DNA of 64,000 nt from contig NZ_JBHUJW010000004.1 of the NCBI RefSeq assembly GCF_042683565.1, positions 57,646 through 121,645 on the forward strand, read 5' to 3'. Below the pieces are notes generated by a model. The model was not told where the DNA came from. It saw only the letters and a list, made by a program, of their open reading frames with translations, and did not search any database. The position numbers and the translations under genes were made by a program. Every line of letters begins with the position of its first letter. Positions within the stretch are counted from its first letter, which is position 1. Positions 1 to 7,493 of the stretch are shown in pieces. Source of the DNA: Brevibacillus sp042683565 (GTDB lineage: Bacteria > Bacillota > Bacilli > Brevibacillales > Brevibacillaceae).

Positions 1-2
1 AG

Positions 3-221
3 AACCATGCCGCCGGGGAGAAACAGGAACACCGCCAGGAGGGCAGCAAATCGAAAGAGCGCAACCTCTCTCCCGAAGACCAACTGCTGGAAAAAACTGC
101 ACAGGAATTCGTTACCGCCCAATCCAAAGGCAAGGAAAAGAAGAGCGCCGCATCGGGGAGCGAGAAAACCGGTTCCGAGCCATACAGTCATGACGAGCAT
201 CGCTATCCAACCTACTCTTAG
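3..221 (+). CDS. 3' end of an unrecognised hydrophilic protein (5' end outside window)
   Basis: The frame beginning at base 3 stays open to the TAG at 219-221. It encodes about 72 residues rich in Lys, Glu, Ser and Gln, ending HRYPTYS. No start is visible, so the gene begins upstream of the window. The other two frames give Arg/Pro-rich or broken translations, which favours this one. A GGAGG at 221-225 overlaps the stop and serves the next small gene, so the two are probably cotranscribed. I recognise no domain. The charged composition suits a soluble tail or an intrinsically disordered region, and I assign no function. Confidence 0.55.
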   Translation, partial: NHAAGEKQEHRQEGSKSKERNLSPEDQLLEKTAQEFVTAQSKGKEKKSAASGSEKTGSEPYSHDEHRYPTYS

Positions 222-233
222 GAGGCAATGTCT

Positions 234-368
234 ATGCTAAGCGGACCCCCGCTGTATGAATGGCTGTCCCACAATGCGTTCGTCATCGCCGCCATCGTCG
301 GCGTCATTGCGGTGACGGGTTATTTCGCCTACAACTCGTCGCGCAGAAAAGGCAGATACCGCCAGTAA
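234..368 (+). CDS. small single-pass membrane protein, 44 aa
   Basis: The product begins MLSGPPLYEWL. It has one hydrophobic helix (about residues 14-31, FVIAAIVGVIAVTGYFAY) and a basic C-terminal tail (RRKGRYRQ). The GGAGG at 221-225 is 8 bases from the ATG at 234, so I prefer this start over the ATG at 228, which is only 2 bases from the GGAGG. It follows the preceding partial gene directly and ends at a hairpin terminator. No family is recognised. The topology is typical of small Bacillales membrane proteins, and the function is unknown. Confidence 0.6.
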   Translation: MLSGPPLYEWLSHNAFVIAAIVGVIAVTGYFAYNSSRRKGRYRQ

Positions 369-387
369 CATGTGGCGGTATTTTTTC
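356..387 (+). terminator. Rho-independent terminator after the small membrane gene
   Basis: ATACCGCCA at 356-364 pairs perfectly with TGGCGGTAT at 373-381 and is followed by a T run. The left arm overlaps the stop codon of the small membrane gene. Confidence 0.8.
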
Positions 388-388
388 C

Positions 389-440
389 TTTGCAAAATTA
401 CTTGCTTGGCATATAATTGTCAAGTCAACTATTTTGCAAA
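389..440 (+). promoter_or_regulatory. promoter and palindromic operator of the marR-MFS pair
   Basis: A TATAAT at 412-417 is preceded by a weak -35 (TTTGCA, 389-394) at 17 bp. Perfect 10-bp inverted repeats TTTGCAAAAT (389-398) and ATTTTGCAAA (431-440) bracket it, with an inner ACTTG/CAAGT pair (400-404, 421-425). A palindrome straddling the -10 just upstream of a MarR gene is the usual autorepressor layout. Binding by this MarR protein is inference. Confidence 0.6.
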
Positions 441-457
441 GAAAGTGGGAAGTCTCT

Positions 458-901
458 TTGATCGAGCATTGGCACGATGAATCAATCGGTTTTTTGCTGG
501 GGAAAACGTATCGGAAAATCCTTCTGCACGTCACTGCCCATCTGCGCGAGTTTGATTTGACCCCGGAGCAGTTTTCCGTTCTGTTCTGCCTGAGCAAAAA
601 AGAGGGCATCAATCAGAAAGAACTCGCCTTGCGCACGGCGAAAGACCAGCCGACCATTACGCGGATTCTCGATGCCTTGGCAAAAAAAGGTTTTATCGAG
701 AAGAAGGTCAGCGAAACGGACCGGCGCGCCTTTTTGCTCATGCTGTCTCCCAAAGGGCGCGAGTGGGTCGAGCTGGCTACGCCTGTAGAGGCCAGAGCCA
801 TCGCAGAGGCTGTAGAGGGGCTTAGCGAGGCGGAGCTGCAGGACTTGCGGCGGATCTTGCTGAAAATCGCCGACAACGTAAACAGACAGACAAAAGAATA
901 G
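458..901 (+). CDS. MarR-family transcriptional regulator
   Basis: The 147-residue protein is probably a dimeric winged-helix repressor of itself and of the downstream MFS transporter. The helix-turn-helix and wing are readable: LTPEQFSVLFCLSKKEGINQ, then ELALRTAKDQPTITRILDAL and the wing KKVSETDRRAFLLMLSPKG, which carries the family's D-R-R motif. The TTG at 458 is chosen because family proteins start about 10 residues before the first helix and there is no ATG or GTG in frame at that distance. A longer open frame upstream runs through the terminator and is not credible. The MFS gene follows within a few bases. The ligand is unknown. The pairing resembles B. subtilis ywoH-ywoG. Confidence 0.85.
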   Translation: MIEHWHDESIGFLLGKTYRKILLHVTAHLREFDLTPEQFSVLFCLSKKEGINQKELALRTAKDQPTITRILDALAKKGFIEKKVSETDRRAFLLMLSPKGREWVELATPVEARAIAEAVEGLSEAELQDLRRILLKIADNVNRQTKE

Positions 902-912
902 GAGTGACACCA

Positions 913-2127
913 TTGGGAGAGTCGAGAGAGAAACTATGGTCAAAAGATTTTGTCCTCATCACGTTGAGCAATTTTATGTTGTTTTTGACGATCCAGATGC
1001 AACTGCCGACGTTTCCTGCCTACGCGAAAGAAACTTACTTAGCTAATGATTTTGTGGCAGGATTGACTGCCAGCTTTTTTGCGCTCGGCGCTGTCGTCGC
1101 CCGGATCATTACCGGCGAGCTGCTGAAGACGAAAAACAGCAAGCGCATCCTGAGCGCCGGACTGTGCATCGCCGGGATCACGACGGCGGGCTACTACCTG
1201 ACCGGCTCCGTCGTCCTCCTGCTGCTGATGCGCGCCCTGTTCGGCTTCGGTTTCGGGATCAGCAGCACGACCTTTCCCACCATCGTAACGAACGCCATCC
1301 CGTCGAAGCGCATCGGGGAAGGCATGGGCTACTACGGGCTGTCGCAAAGCCTGGCCCAGGCTCTCGGCCCGATGATCGGCCTGTCCGTCCTGGCGACGTT
1401 CGGCTTCGGTTCGATGCTCTCCATCGGGGTAGCCTGCATCGTCCTGATCTTCCCGCTCATCTCGATCATCCGCGCGTACAGGCAGCCTGCAGCGGGCGCA
1501 CATGCCCACGAGAAAGGGCTGAAGCGCTTCTACGACAAAAAAATTCTGCTCCCTGCCTTTCTCAATTTTTGCATGTCCATCACCTACGGGGGGCTGGTGA
1601 GCTTTTTGGCTATTTACGGACAAGAAGCCAATCTCGCTCATATCAGCTGGTTTTTCCTCTGCAATGCCGTAGCGATCGTGCTGGCTCGCCCAATCGCGGG
1701 CAAGCTGTTTGACAAAAAAGGGCACATCGCCGTCTTTCCGCCCGGCGCAGTACTGATCGGCCTCGGTCTGCTCGGCCTGTCCTACGTGCACAATGACCTC
1801 ATGGTGATCTCGTCCGCCCTGCTGTACGGACTCGGCTACGGCTGCATCCAGCCCTCCGCCCAGGCGTGGATGGTGAAAGTGGTGGAGCCGGAGCAGCGCG
1901 GCATGGCGAACGGCTTTTTCCTGAACTCGATCGACTGCGGGATCGCGGTCGGCTCCATCCTGCTGGGCGTCATCGCGTCCCATTCCAGCTTCGCCGTGAT
2001 GTACCGCATGTCCGCTTTGCTGATGGTGCTGTTTCTGGTCGTGTACTTCCTCTCGCGGCTGTTTTCCGTCAGGCAGCGCAAAGCGGCAGACGTATCCGTG
2101 CCGCTTGGCCAAAACATCGAGGCGTGA
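913..2127 (+). CDS. MFS transporter, 12 TM (YwoG-like)
   Basis: This is a major facilitator protein of about 404 residues with roughly 12 hydrophobic segments, probably a proton-driven exporter in the cytoplasmic membrane. The N-terminal half holds RALFGFGFGISSTTFPT and the motif-C-like GYYGLSQSLAQALGPMIGL, which is typical of antiporters. The second half ends with AWMVKVVEPEQRGMANGFF. AGGAG at 900-904 is 8 bases before the TTG at 913, so I prefer this start to the GTG at 904, which overlaps that ribosome binding site. The gene follows the MarR gene immediately and ends before a strong hairpin. The substrate cannot be told from sequence; drug-like compounds would fit a MarR partner. Confidence 0.85.
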   Translation: MGESREKLWSKDFVLITLSNFMLFLTIQMQLPTFPAYAKETYLANDFVAGLTASFFALGAVVARIITGELLKTKNSKRILSAGLCIAGITTAGYYLTGSVVLLLLMRALFGFGFGISSTTFPTIVTNAIPSKRIGEGMGYYGLSQSLAQALGPMIGLSVLATFGFGSMLSIGVACIVLIFPLISIIRAYRQPAAGAHAHEKGLKRFYDKKILLPAFLNFCMSITYGGLVSFLAIYGQEANLAHISWFFLCNAVAIVLARPIAGKLFDKKGHIAVFPPGAVLIGLGLLGLSYVHNDLMVISSALLYGLGYGCIQPSAQAWMVKVVEPEQRGMANGFFLNSIDCGIAVGSILLGVIASHSSFAVMYRMSALLMVLFLVVYFLSRLFSVRQRKAADVSVPLGQNIEA

Positions 2128-2182
2128 CGGCTCCTTTTGCCGCATGTGCGCATCGCGGCTGGCTCGATTTTCTCTGCATACT

Positions 2183-2218
2183 CAAGCGGCCCAGGCATTT
2201 GAACGCCTGGGCTGCTTG
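2183..2218 (+). terminator. terminator between the convergent MFS and purD genes
   Basis: CAAGCGGCCCAGGC (2183-2196) pairs with GCCTGGGCTGCTTG (2205-2218), with an 8-base loop. A T-rich stretch follows on the plus strand, so it clearly serves the MFS gene. On the minus strand the hairpin lies just past the purD stop but lacks a good U tract. Confidence 0.75.
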
Positions 2219-2229
2219 TTGTTTTGCCT

Positions 2230-3501
2230 TTATTTTTGCCGGTGCATCGCTTTCGCGGCAATGTCGGTGCGGTATTGGGCACCGTCGAAGGAAATTGCCT
2301 GCACGGCCTCGTACGCGGCGTCACGCGCCTGCGACAGATCGGCGCCCGTCGCCGTCACGCCCAGCACGCGTCCTCCGCTCGTTACGATGCCTTCCTCGGT
2401 TGCCTTCGTTCCCGCATGGAAAACCGTCACGTTCGCGCCTGCTTGCTCCAAGCCGCGAATCAGTGCTCCCTTCGGATACTCTCCCGGGTATCCCGGCGCT
2501 GCCATGACGACGCAGACGGCGCTTTCCTTTTTCCACCTCACGTCGACCGTATCCAGCTCTCCCTTGATGGTCGCCACTACGATGTCGAGCAGGTCAGTCT
2601 CCAGCAGCGGCAGGATGACCTGTGTCTCCGGATCGCCGAAGCGCGCGTTGAACTCGACTACCTTTGGCCCTTGCTCGGTGATCATCAGGCCGGTGTAGAG
2701 CACGCCTTTGAACGGGATGCCGTCAGCCGCCATTCCTGCTGCCATCGGCTTGACGATCGTCTCGACGATTTGCTGCACCAGCTCCTCCGACATGTGCGGA
2801 ACCGGTGCGTAGGTGCCCATGCCGCCGGTGTTCGGCCCGCGGTCATCGTTGAAAATGCGCTTGTGGTCCTGCGACGTAATCATCGGCTTGACTGTCGCCC
2901 CGTCGACGAACGACAGCAGGGACAGCTCTTCTCCGCGCATACATTCTTCGACGACGACGCGCGCGCCTGCTTCGCCAAAGACGTTTTCCTCCATGATCTG
3001 GCGCAGCGCTTCTTCGGCTTCTTCGAGCGTTTCCGCCACGACGACGCCTTTGCCTGCCGCCAGTCCGTCCGCCTTGATGACGATCGGCGCGCCCTGTTCA
3101 CGCACGTAGGCCAATGCAGATTCGTAATCGATGAACGACTCGTACGCCGAGGTCGGGATGTTGTAGCGCATCATCAGCTTTTTCGCAAACGATTTGCTGC
3201 CCTCGATCATCGCAGCCTTGCTGTTCGGACCGAAGATCGGCAGGTTGCGTTCCTCGAAAAAGTCGACAATACCGCCGAGCAGCGGGTCTTCCGGACCGAC
3301 GACGGTCAGGTCGATGCCTTCATCCTTGACGAACTGGGCCAGCGCGGCGAAGTCGTTTACGCCGATCGGCACGTTTTGCGCGATTTGTGCCGTTCCGCCG
3401 TTGCCGGGCGCGCAGTACACTTTCTTTACTTTCGGGCTTTGCAAAAGCTTCCAGGCAATGGTGTGCTCACGGCCGCCACCGCCGATTACCAAAACTTTCA
3501 T
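2230..3501 (-). CDS. purD: phosphoribosylamine-glycine ligase (GAR synthetase)
   Basis: PurD joins phosphoribosylamine to glycine using ATP, the second step of IMP synthesis, in the cytoplasm. The 423-residue protein has the family N-terminus MKVLVIGGGGREH and ATP-grasp signatures: IKADGLAAGKGVVVA (about residues 145-160), DDRGPNTGGMGTYAPVP, and the metal-binding EFNARFGDPETQ near residue 290. The length is normal. The ATG is preceded by AGGAGG. It is the last gene of the purH-purD unit, 36 bases after purH, and it faces the MFS gene across a shared hairpin. Identification is secure. Confidence 0.98.
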   Translation of the reverse strand: MKVLVIGGGGREHTIAWKLLQSPKVKKVYCAPGNGGTAQIAQNVPIGVNDFAALAQFVKDEGIDLTVVGPEDPLLGGIVDFFEERNLPIFGPNSKAAMIEGSKSFAKKLMMRYNIPTSAYESFIDYESALAYVREQGAPIVIKADGLAAGKGVVVAETLEEAEEALRQIMEENVFGEAGARVVVEECMRGEELSLLSFVDGATVKPMITSQDHKRIFNDDRGPNTGGMGTYAPVPHMSEELVQQIVETIVKPMAAGMAADGIPFKGVLYTGLMITEQGPKVVEFNARFGDPETQVILPLLETDLLDIVVATIKGELDTVDVRWKKESAVCVVMAAPGYPGEYPKGALIRGLEQAGANVTVFHAGTKATEEGIVTSGGRVLGVTATGADLSQARDAAYEAVQAISFDGAQYRTDIAAKAMHRQK

Positions 3502-3537
3502 CGTATTTCCTCCTGTGCCTTGAGGTCATCCGCTCGA

Positions 3538-5085
3538 TTAGTGTTTGAAATGACGGGTGCCGGTGAAAATCATGGCGATGCCAAAGCGATTGCAGGCGTC
3601 AATCGAATCCTGGTCGCGGACAGAACCGCCCGGTTGAATGATCGCGGTAATGCCCGCTGCTGCCGCCGCTTCTACCGTGTCTGGCATCGGGAAGAAGGCG
3701 TCAGAGGCCATCACGGCACCTTTTGCCAGCTCACCTGCTTGCTCGATGGCGATTTTCGCGGAGCCGACGCGGTTCATTTGGCCTGCTCCCACGCCGACAG
3801 TCATGTTGTCTTTTGCCAGCAGGATCGCATTGGACTTCACATGCTTGACCACTTTCCAGGCGAACTTCAGTTGCACGAGCTCCTCTGCTGTCGGCGCCCG
3901 ATCAGTGACGACTTGAATTTCCCCGTCTTCCAGCTGCTTCAGATCGTAATCTTGCACGAGCGCACCGCCCACAACCGGCGCTACGCGGAAGTGGTTTGCT
4001 TTTGCAGATGCCTCATTCAAGTTCGGAATGCGCAGCAGACGCAGGTTCTTTTTCTCTGTCAATACAGCCAGTGCTTCTTCCGTAAAGTCGGGAGCAATGA
4101 TGATTTCCAGGAAGATTTCCTTCATCGCCAGGGCCGTGTCACGATCAATCGGACGGTTTGCCGCAACGATGCCGCCGAAAATGGACACCGGGTCAGCTTC
4201 ATACGCTTTTTGGTACGCTTCGCGGATCGTCTCGCCGATTCCTACTCCGCACGGATTGGAGTGTTTGATCGCCACGACGGCAGGCTCGGCAAACTCGCGG
4301 ACGATAGCGAGGGCCGCATCGGCATCGTTAATGTTGTTGTAGGAAAGCTCCTTGCCGTGCAGCTGCTCGGCGGAAGCGATATTGGCGCCGCCTGCCAGCG
4401 GCTCGCGGTAGAAAGCTGCGCGTTGGTGCGGGTTTTCCCCGTAGCGCAGGTCCTGTGCTTTTTCATAGGTGACGGTGAAGCTCTCCGGCAACAGCTCGCC
4501 CACCTGCTCGCTCAAGTAACGGGAGATGAGGGCATCGTAGGCCGCAGTGTGGCGGAAAACTTTCGCTGCCAGGCGACGGCGGGTTTCCAGCGTCGTGTCC
4601 TGGTTGGCCTCAATCTCGGCTGCGACAGCCTCGTAGTCGGCCGAATCGACCACAACGGTCACAAAGGAGTGGTTTTTCGCGGCGGAGCGAAGCATCGTCG
4701 GGCCGCCGATATCGATATTTTCAATTGCTTCCTCGAACGTCACGTCCGGCTTGGCAATCGTTTCCTTGAATGGGTACAGGTTTGCGACAACGAGGTCGAT
4801 CGTTTCGATCTGCAGCTCTTCCAGCTGTTTACGATGCGCTTCGTTGTCGCGCACAGCCAAGAGACCGCTGTGGATGTTCGGATGCAGCGTTTTGACGCGT
4901 CCGTCGAGAATTTCCGGAAAACCGGTTACTTCGGAAATGCCAATGACGGGAATTCCTGCTTCCTTCAAGAGAGACGCCGTGCCTCCGGTCGAAATGATCT
5001 CTACCCCGGCAGCTGCCAGACGACGGGCAAACGGAATCAAACCTGTCTTGTCAGAAACGCTGATCAACGCTTTTTTCACACTCAC
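3538..5085 (-). CDS. purH: bifunctional AICAR transformylase / IMP cyclohydrolase
   Basis: PurH performs the last two steps to IMP: formylation of AICAR and ring closure. The start is the GTG at 5085, because AGGAGG (5094-5099) lies 8 bases upstream and the product then begins VSVKKALISVSDKTGL, like other PurH proteins. A longer in-frame extension to 5265 runs through the promoter and is not coding. The 515 residues comprise an N-terminal MGS-like cyclohydrolase domain (ISTGGTASLLKEAG, GRVKTLHPNIHSGLL) and a transformylase domain with the catalytic KHSNPCG segment. The gene has its own promoter with a PurR operator and is separated from purN by a terminator and a sporulation-type gene. Confidence 0.97.
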   Translation of the reverse strand: MSVKKALISVSDKTGLIPFARRLAAAGVEIISTGGTASLLKEAGIPVIGISEVTGFPEILDGRVKTLHPNIHSGLLAVRDNEAHRKQLEELQIETIDLVVANLYPFKETIAKPDVTFEEAIENIDIGGPTMLRSAAKNHSFVTVVVDSADYEAVAAEIEANQDTTLETRRRLAAKVFRHTAAYDALISRYLSEQVGELLPESFTVTYEKAQDLRYGENPHQRAAFYREPLAGGANIASAEQLHGKELSYNNINDADAALAIVREFAEPAVVAIKHSNPCGVGIGETIREAYQKAYEADPVSIFGGIVAANRPIDRDTALAMKEIFLEIIIAPDFTEEALAVLTEKKNLRLLRIPNLNEASAKANHFRVAPVVGGALVQDYDLKQLEDGEIQVVTDRAPTAEELVQLKFAWKVVKHVKSNAILLAKDNMTVGVGAGQMNRVGSAKIAIEQAGELAKGAVMASDAFFPMPDTVEAAAAAGITAIIQPGGSVRDQDSIDACNRFGIAMIFTGTRHFKH

Positions 5086-5167
5086 GGATAGAACCTCCTG
5101 GGCTTTTGATAAGTAATTTTCCATCAAATGCTGGATCAAAGATGACTGACTGCGTGTATCAGAAACA

Positions 5168-5217
5168 AAACACGAACATTTACTTATTATTAAAACATAA
5201 ATGTACGTTTTCATCAA
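5168..5217 (-). promoter_or_regulatory. purH promoter with paired PurR boxes
   Basis: Reading the minus strand, TTGATG (5212-5217), a 17-bp spacer and TTTAAT (5189-5194) form a promoter. Two oppositely oriented PurBox-like sites lie at 5168-5180 (AAACACGAACATT on plus) and 5200-5212 (AATGTACGTTTTC on plus), 19 bases apart. The Bacillus consensus is AWWWCCGAACWWT. The boxes overlap the promoter itself, so bound PurR should block polymerase. The same geometry occurs before purC. Confidence 0.75.
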
Positions 5218-5299
5218 GGTCTTCGTCAGGCAAAACAAACGCAGTCGCCCGTGCATGTTCAGCACTCGCGACTGCCTGCCGTCTTCCGGATCGGTTCCC

Positions 5300-5671
5300 T
5301 TACCGCTTTTTCTTTTTTGTGCCCGCCAATGTCTTCACGCGCTCCGCAAGCGTCTTCGGTCTGCCTTTACCGACAGCCGGCTTCGTCTTTTTGCTCTTGC
5401 TTCGCTTGCCTTTCACATCCTTGCGCATAAGGCTGCCAATCTCATCCATCGTAATGGATGTGCCGCTGCTCATGCGCTCCTTGACTTTTTCCCTCGTCTC
5501 CCGGGGAACGTCCAGCCCCATCTCGGCCAGTTCGTCCATGACGGAGTCGATGTCTTTCGCGCCGTCTTTGGGGAATTTCTCGGCCAGCTTGACGATGTCG
5601 GCGAGCGTCCACTGTCGGCCAGTCTTTTTGCTTAGCTTGCCCAGCAAATCGGTGACAAAATCTCCGCTCAC
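5300..5671 (-). CDS. SpoVIF-like small helical protein inside the pur cluster
   Basis: The 123-residue protein starts at the GTG at 5671, 7 bases after AGGAGG. Residues 5-80 are predicted helical (DLLGKLSKKTGRQWTLADIV, then KDIDSVMDELAEMGLDVPRE). They resemble stage VI sporulation protein F, which has a KKTG segment followed by short helices and an E-K-I helix. The C-terminal 40 residues are a Lys/Arg/Gly tail (KGKRSKSKKTKPAVGKGRP) that could bind nucleic acid or acidic polymers. The SpoVIF match is from memory of the family pattern and is moderate. The gene sits between purN and purH, both transcribed in the same direction, and just after a strong terminator, so it is probably not part of the purC-N message. 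Confidence 0.55.
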   Translation of the reverse strand: MSGDFVTDLLGKLSKKTGRQWTLADIVKLAEKFPKDGAKDIDSVMDELAEMGLDVPRETREKVKERMSSGTSITMDEIGSLMRKDVKGKRSKSKKTKPAVGKGRPKTLAERVKTLAGTKKKKR

Positions 5672-5765
5672 ATGGGCACCTCCTTGGGTTGCGGCTTTGC
5701 TGCTTCTTTTACCATATGTCAAGGGACGCAAAAATGCCTTTCCCGGTTTGTGCGGGAATGCGAAA

Positions 5766-5806
5766 GCAAAAGAAAAAGCGCCTGTTCGCGGAACAGATGC
5801 GCTTTT
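5766..5806 (-). terminator. Rho-independent terminator after purN
   Basis: On the minus strand AAAAGCGC, then CTGTTC, pair with GAACAG and GCGCTTTT across a 3-base loop with a small bulge, followed by TTTTTCTTTTG. It ends the purC-to-purN transcript, which makes the downstream SpoVIF-like gene and purH-purD separate units unless there is read-through. Confidence 0.85.
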
Positions 5807-5816
5807 ATGAACTTGC

Positions 5817-6425
5817 TTATGTCAGCAAAACGCGGCGGCCCTGCAACCGGACCCGGCCATCTGCCAGCCAGCCGATGACTTGCACCAGCAGACCGTGCTC
5901 GACCTCGTGGATGCGTGCAGCCAGGCTGCCCGCCGTATCGTCCTCGTGCACCTCTACGGGAATTTGAGCGATGATCGGCCCGGTATCGAGGCCTGCATCG
6001 ACGAAGTGTACGGTCACTCCCGTGAGCTTCACCCCGTAGGCGAGCGCCTGGCCGATGGCATCCTTGCCGGTAAAGGCAGGAAGGAGCGACGGATGGAGGT
6101 TGATAATGCTGCCCTCGTAGGCGGACAGCAAGGTGTCTCCCACGAGGCGCATGTAGCCTGCCAGCACTACCAGCGATACGCCGCGCCGCTGCAGCTCGGC
6201 GACAATTTCCGTTTCAAACGCGGCCTTGTCGGGGTACGCCTTTGGCTCAAAGACGAACGCTTCGATGCCCAGACGCGCAGCGCGCTCCAGCACCTTCGCC
6301 CCCGGCTTGTCGCAGACGAGAAGGGCCGCTTCCACTCCGCCCAGTCGTCCGCTCTGCACCGCCTGCACGATCGCTTCAAAGTTGGAGCCGCTGCCCGAGG
6401 CGAAAATGGCTAGCTTCTTCACCAT
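5817..6425 (-). CDS. purN: phosphoribosylglycinamide formyltransferase (GART)
   Basis: PurN transfers the formyl group of 10-formyl-THF to GAR, the third step of IMP synthesis. The 202-residue protein carries FASGSGSNFEAI at the phosphate-binding N-terminus, the catalytic NLHPSLLPAF (Asn-His) and the downstream Asp region VHFVDAGLDTGPII. The start overlaps the purM stop by 7 bases, implying coupled translation. It is the last gene before a strong terminator. Identification is secure. Confidence 0.97.
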   Translation of the reverse strand: MVKKLAIFASGSGSNFEAIVQAVQSGRLGGVEAALLVCDKPGAKVLERAARLGIEAFVFEPKAYPDKAAFETEIVAELQRRGVSLVVLAGYMRLVGDTLLSAYEGSIINLHPSLLPAFTGKDAIGQALAYGVKLTGVTVHFVDAGLDTGPIIAQIPVEVHEDDTAGSLAARIHEVEHGLLVQVIGWLADGRVRLQGRRVLLT

Positions 6426-7459
6426 TCCACCCCGTTGTACACGACTTTGCGCTCGCCTGACTGGATGTTGCCGATCACGTACGGCTGCTCGCCCAGCTGT
6501 TGCAGCTGTTCGACCACGGACACGACATCCTCCGGCGACACGACCAGAATCATCCCGATCCCCATGTTGAACGTCTTGTACATGTCAGGATAGGAGATGC
6601 CGCCTGCCTCCTGCACGAGAGAAAAGATCGGCAAAACTGGCCAGGAGCCGACGTCAATCACCGCTTGCGTGCCTTCCGGGAGCACACGCGGAATGTTTTC
6701 CGTAAACCCGCCGCCCGTGATGTGCGCCAGGGCCTTCACTTCATGCTTCTCCAAAACGGAGAGCACTTGCTTGACGTAAATGCGCGTCGGCGTCAGCAGT
6801 TCTTCGCCCAGCTTTTTGCCCAGCACGTCGACGTGATCGTGGAGCGACATGCCCTTGTCGGCCAGCAATACTTTGCGCACGAGCGAAAAGCCGTTGCTGT
6901 GCACGCCGCTGGAAGCCAGCCCGATCAGGACGTCGCCTGCTGCGACCTTCGCGCCGGTGATCATTTTGCTTTCATCTACGACACCCACCGTAAAGCCGGC
7001 GATGTCGTACTCGCCTTCCGCGTACATGCCCGGCATTTCCGCTGTTTCCCCGCCGATCAAAGAGCAGCCTGCCTGTGAGCAGCCGTCCGCGATGCCTTTG
7101 ACGATCGCCTCGATCTTCTCCGGAATGACTTTGTCGACCGCCAGATAGTCGAGGAAAAAGAGCGGCTCTGCGCCCTGCACGACTACGTCATTGACGCACA
7201 TCGCCACTGCATCGATCCCGATTGTGTCGTGCTTGTCCATGGCAAATGCCAGCTTCAGCTTCGTGCCAACGCCGTCCGTACCGGAGACGAGCACCGGTTT
7301 CTCATACTTGGTCGTATCCATGCGGAACAGTGCGCCGAAGCCGCCCAAATCGGTCAGGACCTCGGGACGGAATGTCCGCTTGACATGCTTTTTCATGCGT
7401 TCGACGGCTTCGTTCCCCGCATCGATGTCGACGCCTGCTTGTTTATATGCTTCACTCAT
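6419..7459 (-). CDS. purM: phosphoribosylformylglycinamidine cyclo-ligase (AIR synthetase)
   Basis: PurM closes the imidazole ring of FGAM to AIR with ATP, step five. The 346-residue protein is full length, with the PurM-like N-terminal domain (VSGTDGVGTKLKLAF, AMCVNDVVVQGAEPLFFLDY), the glycine loop GGETAEMPGMY and the C-terminal ITGGGFTENIPRVLP. The start has GGGGGAG upstream. It lies 34 bases after purF and overlaps purN. Confidence 0.98.
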   Translation of the reverse strand: MSEAYKQAGVDIDAGNEAVERMKKHVKRTFRPEVLTDLGGFGALFRMDTTKYEKPVLVSGTDGVGTKLKLAFAMDKHDTIGIDAVAMCVNDVVVQGAEPLFFLDYLAVDKVIPEKIEAIVKGIADGCSQAGCSLIGGETAEMPGMYAEGEYDIAGFTVGVVDESKMITGAKVAAGDVLIGLASSGVHSNGFSLVRKVLLADKGMSLHDHVDVLGKKLGEELLTPTRIYVKQVLSVLEKHEVKALAHITGGGFTENIPRVLPEGTQAVIDVGSWPVLPIFSLVQEAGGISYPDMYKTFNMGIGMILVVSPEDVVSVVEQLQQLGEQPYVIGNIQSGERKVVYNGVEW

Positions 7460-7493
7460 TGTTTCTCCCCCTTGGACGAGGTGCTAGCCTGCC

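Noticed and set aside
2224..5091. A 955-codon plus-strand open frame opposite purD and purH, and similar long frames opposite purL, purF and others
   Set aside because: They are antisense shadows caused by high GC at third codon positions. The translations are Arg/His/Val-rich and match nothing, while the minus strand encodes complete Pur proteins.
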